DNA of 64,000 nucleotides. It comes from Vibrio salinus (GTDB lineage Bacteria; Pseudomonadota; Gammaproteobacteria; Enterobacterales; Vibrionaceae). Below are positions 63,331 to 64,000 of this stretch, piece by piece (within the stretch, counting starts at the first letter, position 1; the number at the start of each line of letters is the position of its first letter). The stretch lies in the NCBI RefSeq assembly GCF_021272385.1, contig NZ_JAJSDZ010000010.1, forward strand, positions 310,001 to 374,000, written 5' to 3'. The notes beneath the pieces are model-generated. The model was given only the letters and a program-made list of their open reading frames with translations. It did not search any database and was not told the DNA's origin. The position numbers were made by a program, and so were the translations under genes.

Positions 63331-63810
63331 TTAAAGGTGATTTGTTATTTCATCTTTTCCCTGCCGGTAACTGCCCAGATGGACAGAAAACTGCTTGTCA
63401 CTGATTAAAGAAACTAATTTTCCTATATCTGCCGGATAAGTTCTGATTTTTGTTAAGCAACTGAAAGGTATCCATTCAACTTTCTGAATAAATTCTTCAT
63501 CGTTTAGGCCTTTTAGGTTGTCGGTGTGGGGGTGGCCTGAAAATTGATTGACGTGGTAAAAGAATTCAGCATTGTAACGTTCTGGCGAGGTCTCCAGGAA
63601 TTCTCTGACACAAATGAGTTCACCGACTTCAATATTGATACCGGCTTCTTCCCTAAATTCCCGCTTCAGGCACTGTTTTGTGCTCATATCACCATTTTCA
63701 AATCCGCCACCTGGCGGAATCCAGTATTCTCCGGTTGAATCTTTAACCTTAACCAGTAGCACAGCAGATTCAGAAAGAAGAATTCCTGCGGCTCGAATAC
63801 GATGCTCCAT
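63331..63810 (-). CDS. Nudix hydrolase with a variant Nudix box
   Basis: The 159-residue protein starts MEHRIRAAGILLSESAVLLV and has the Nudix region GGFENGDMSTKQCLKREFRE then EAGI (about 36-59). The usual box is G-x5-E-x7-REUxEExGU. Here the Glu is Asp and there is one extra residue before REF, while the metal-binding REFREE is intact. It probably hydrolyses a nucleoside-diphosphate-linked compound. It is a single gene. Confidence 0.85.
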   Translation of the reverse strand: MEHRIRAAGILLSESAVLLVKVKDSTGEYWIPPGGGFENGDMSTKQCLKREFREEAGINIEVGELICVREFLETSPERYNAEFFYHVNQFSGHPHTDNLKGLNDEEFIQKVEWIPFSCLTKIRTYPADIGKLVSLISDKQFSVHLGSYRQGKDEITNHL

Positions 63811-63947
63811 GATTTATTTCCTAAAAAAGATTCAATAATAAGATGATTTATATTGGGTGTTCTAACAGAAATTCACAAGATCATTTTCAATAGAGGGTTA
63901 CCGATGAAGGTTGAAAACCTATATAAATCCTTTTTATTATGATTGGA

Positions 63948-63984
63948 ATATCAATAACCCGCCAATACGGCAGGTTATTGATAT
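63948..63984. terminator. Palindromic stem-loop at the window end
   Basis: ATATCAATAACC/GGTTATTGATAT is a perfect 12-base stem with a further CGCC/GGC pairing. It is followed by T-rich sequence on the plus strand and may be a terminator for a gene outside the window. Confidence 0.5.
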
Positions 63985-64000
63985 TTGTTTATATTGTAAA

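Noticed and set aside
63083..63334. 83-codon open frame on the plus strand
   Set aside because: No ribosome site, no recognised domain and overlap with the end of the Nudix gene.
1..64000. tRNA and rRNA genes
   Set aside because: I looked for clover-leaf and TTCGA-type signals near gene gaps and saw none that I could support.

Overview
The window looks like a Vibrio (Vibrionaceae) genome. The strongest clue is gene order. A YebC/YeeN gene, malT, malP, malQ and glgB are followed directly by hcp, vgrG, a DUF4123 chaperone, a VasX-like toxin and a TsiV2-like immunity gene. From memory this matches the start of Vibrio cholerae chromosome II (VCA0006 to VCA0021), so the segment may lie near the origin of the second chromosome. 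VCR-like integron attC sites and FNR, CRP and MalT type control sites fit the same group. No rRNA, tRNA or CRISPR array was seen.

Layout. 1-2,050: small uncharacterised genes, a possible small RNA (about 304-411) and yeeN. 2,130-7,154: cyoABCDE (cytochrome bo3 ubiquinol oxidase plus heme O synthase) behind a perfect FNR-type box. 7,169-17,338: malT (minus strand), then malP, malQ and glgB for maltodextrin and glycogen metabolism. 17,429-26,489: a type VI secretion auxiliary cluster with a sigma-54 promoter, paired palindromic activator sites, hcp, vgrG, DUF4123 chaperone, VasX-like effector, immunity gene and a decayed second immunity copy. 26,584-28,926: a coiled-coil porin with two LacI-type operators, and a UspA-type protein. 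29,154-37,059: glycerol/glycerol-3-phosphate regulon (glpACB as glpA-glpB-glpC, glpR, glpF, glpK). 37,183-43,406: a ROK regulator divergent from an ABC importer and a cytosolic glycerophosphodiesterase, with twin N7-spaced operators. 43,582-52,392: hexuronate catabolism (ExuR/UxuR-type GntR, uxaC-uxaB-uxaA) and a TRAP transporter.

52,743-58,421 is a small decayed chromosomal integron. The cassettes are read on the minus strand, away from a divergent integrase pseudogene (frameshift, stop and 3' loss) that still has its LexA box. An IS110/IS1111-type element sits exactly in an attC core. Its downstream non-coding region repeats the target sequence in the way expected of a bridge RNA (seekRNA). 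The integron ends at a junction where the lost 3' end of intI meets a truncated merR gene.

58,488-64,000: a Crp/Fnr regulator, a nucleoside phosphorylase and PnuC pair, malZ and a Nudix hydrolase.

The metabolic parts fit together. MalT would control malPQ and malZ; glpFK, glpABC and the glycerophosphodiesterase converge on glycerol-3-phosphate; the TRAP system would feed the Uxa enzymes; and cyo is the aerobic terminal oxidase. The most unusual material is the IS/attC/guide-RNA arrangement, the collapsed integron and the T6SS promoter with its orphan immunity fragment.
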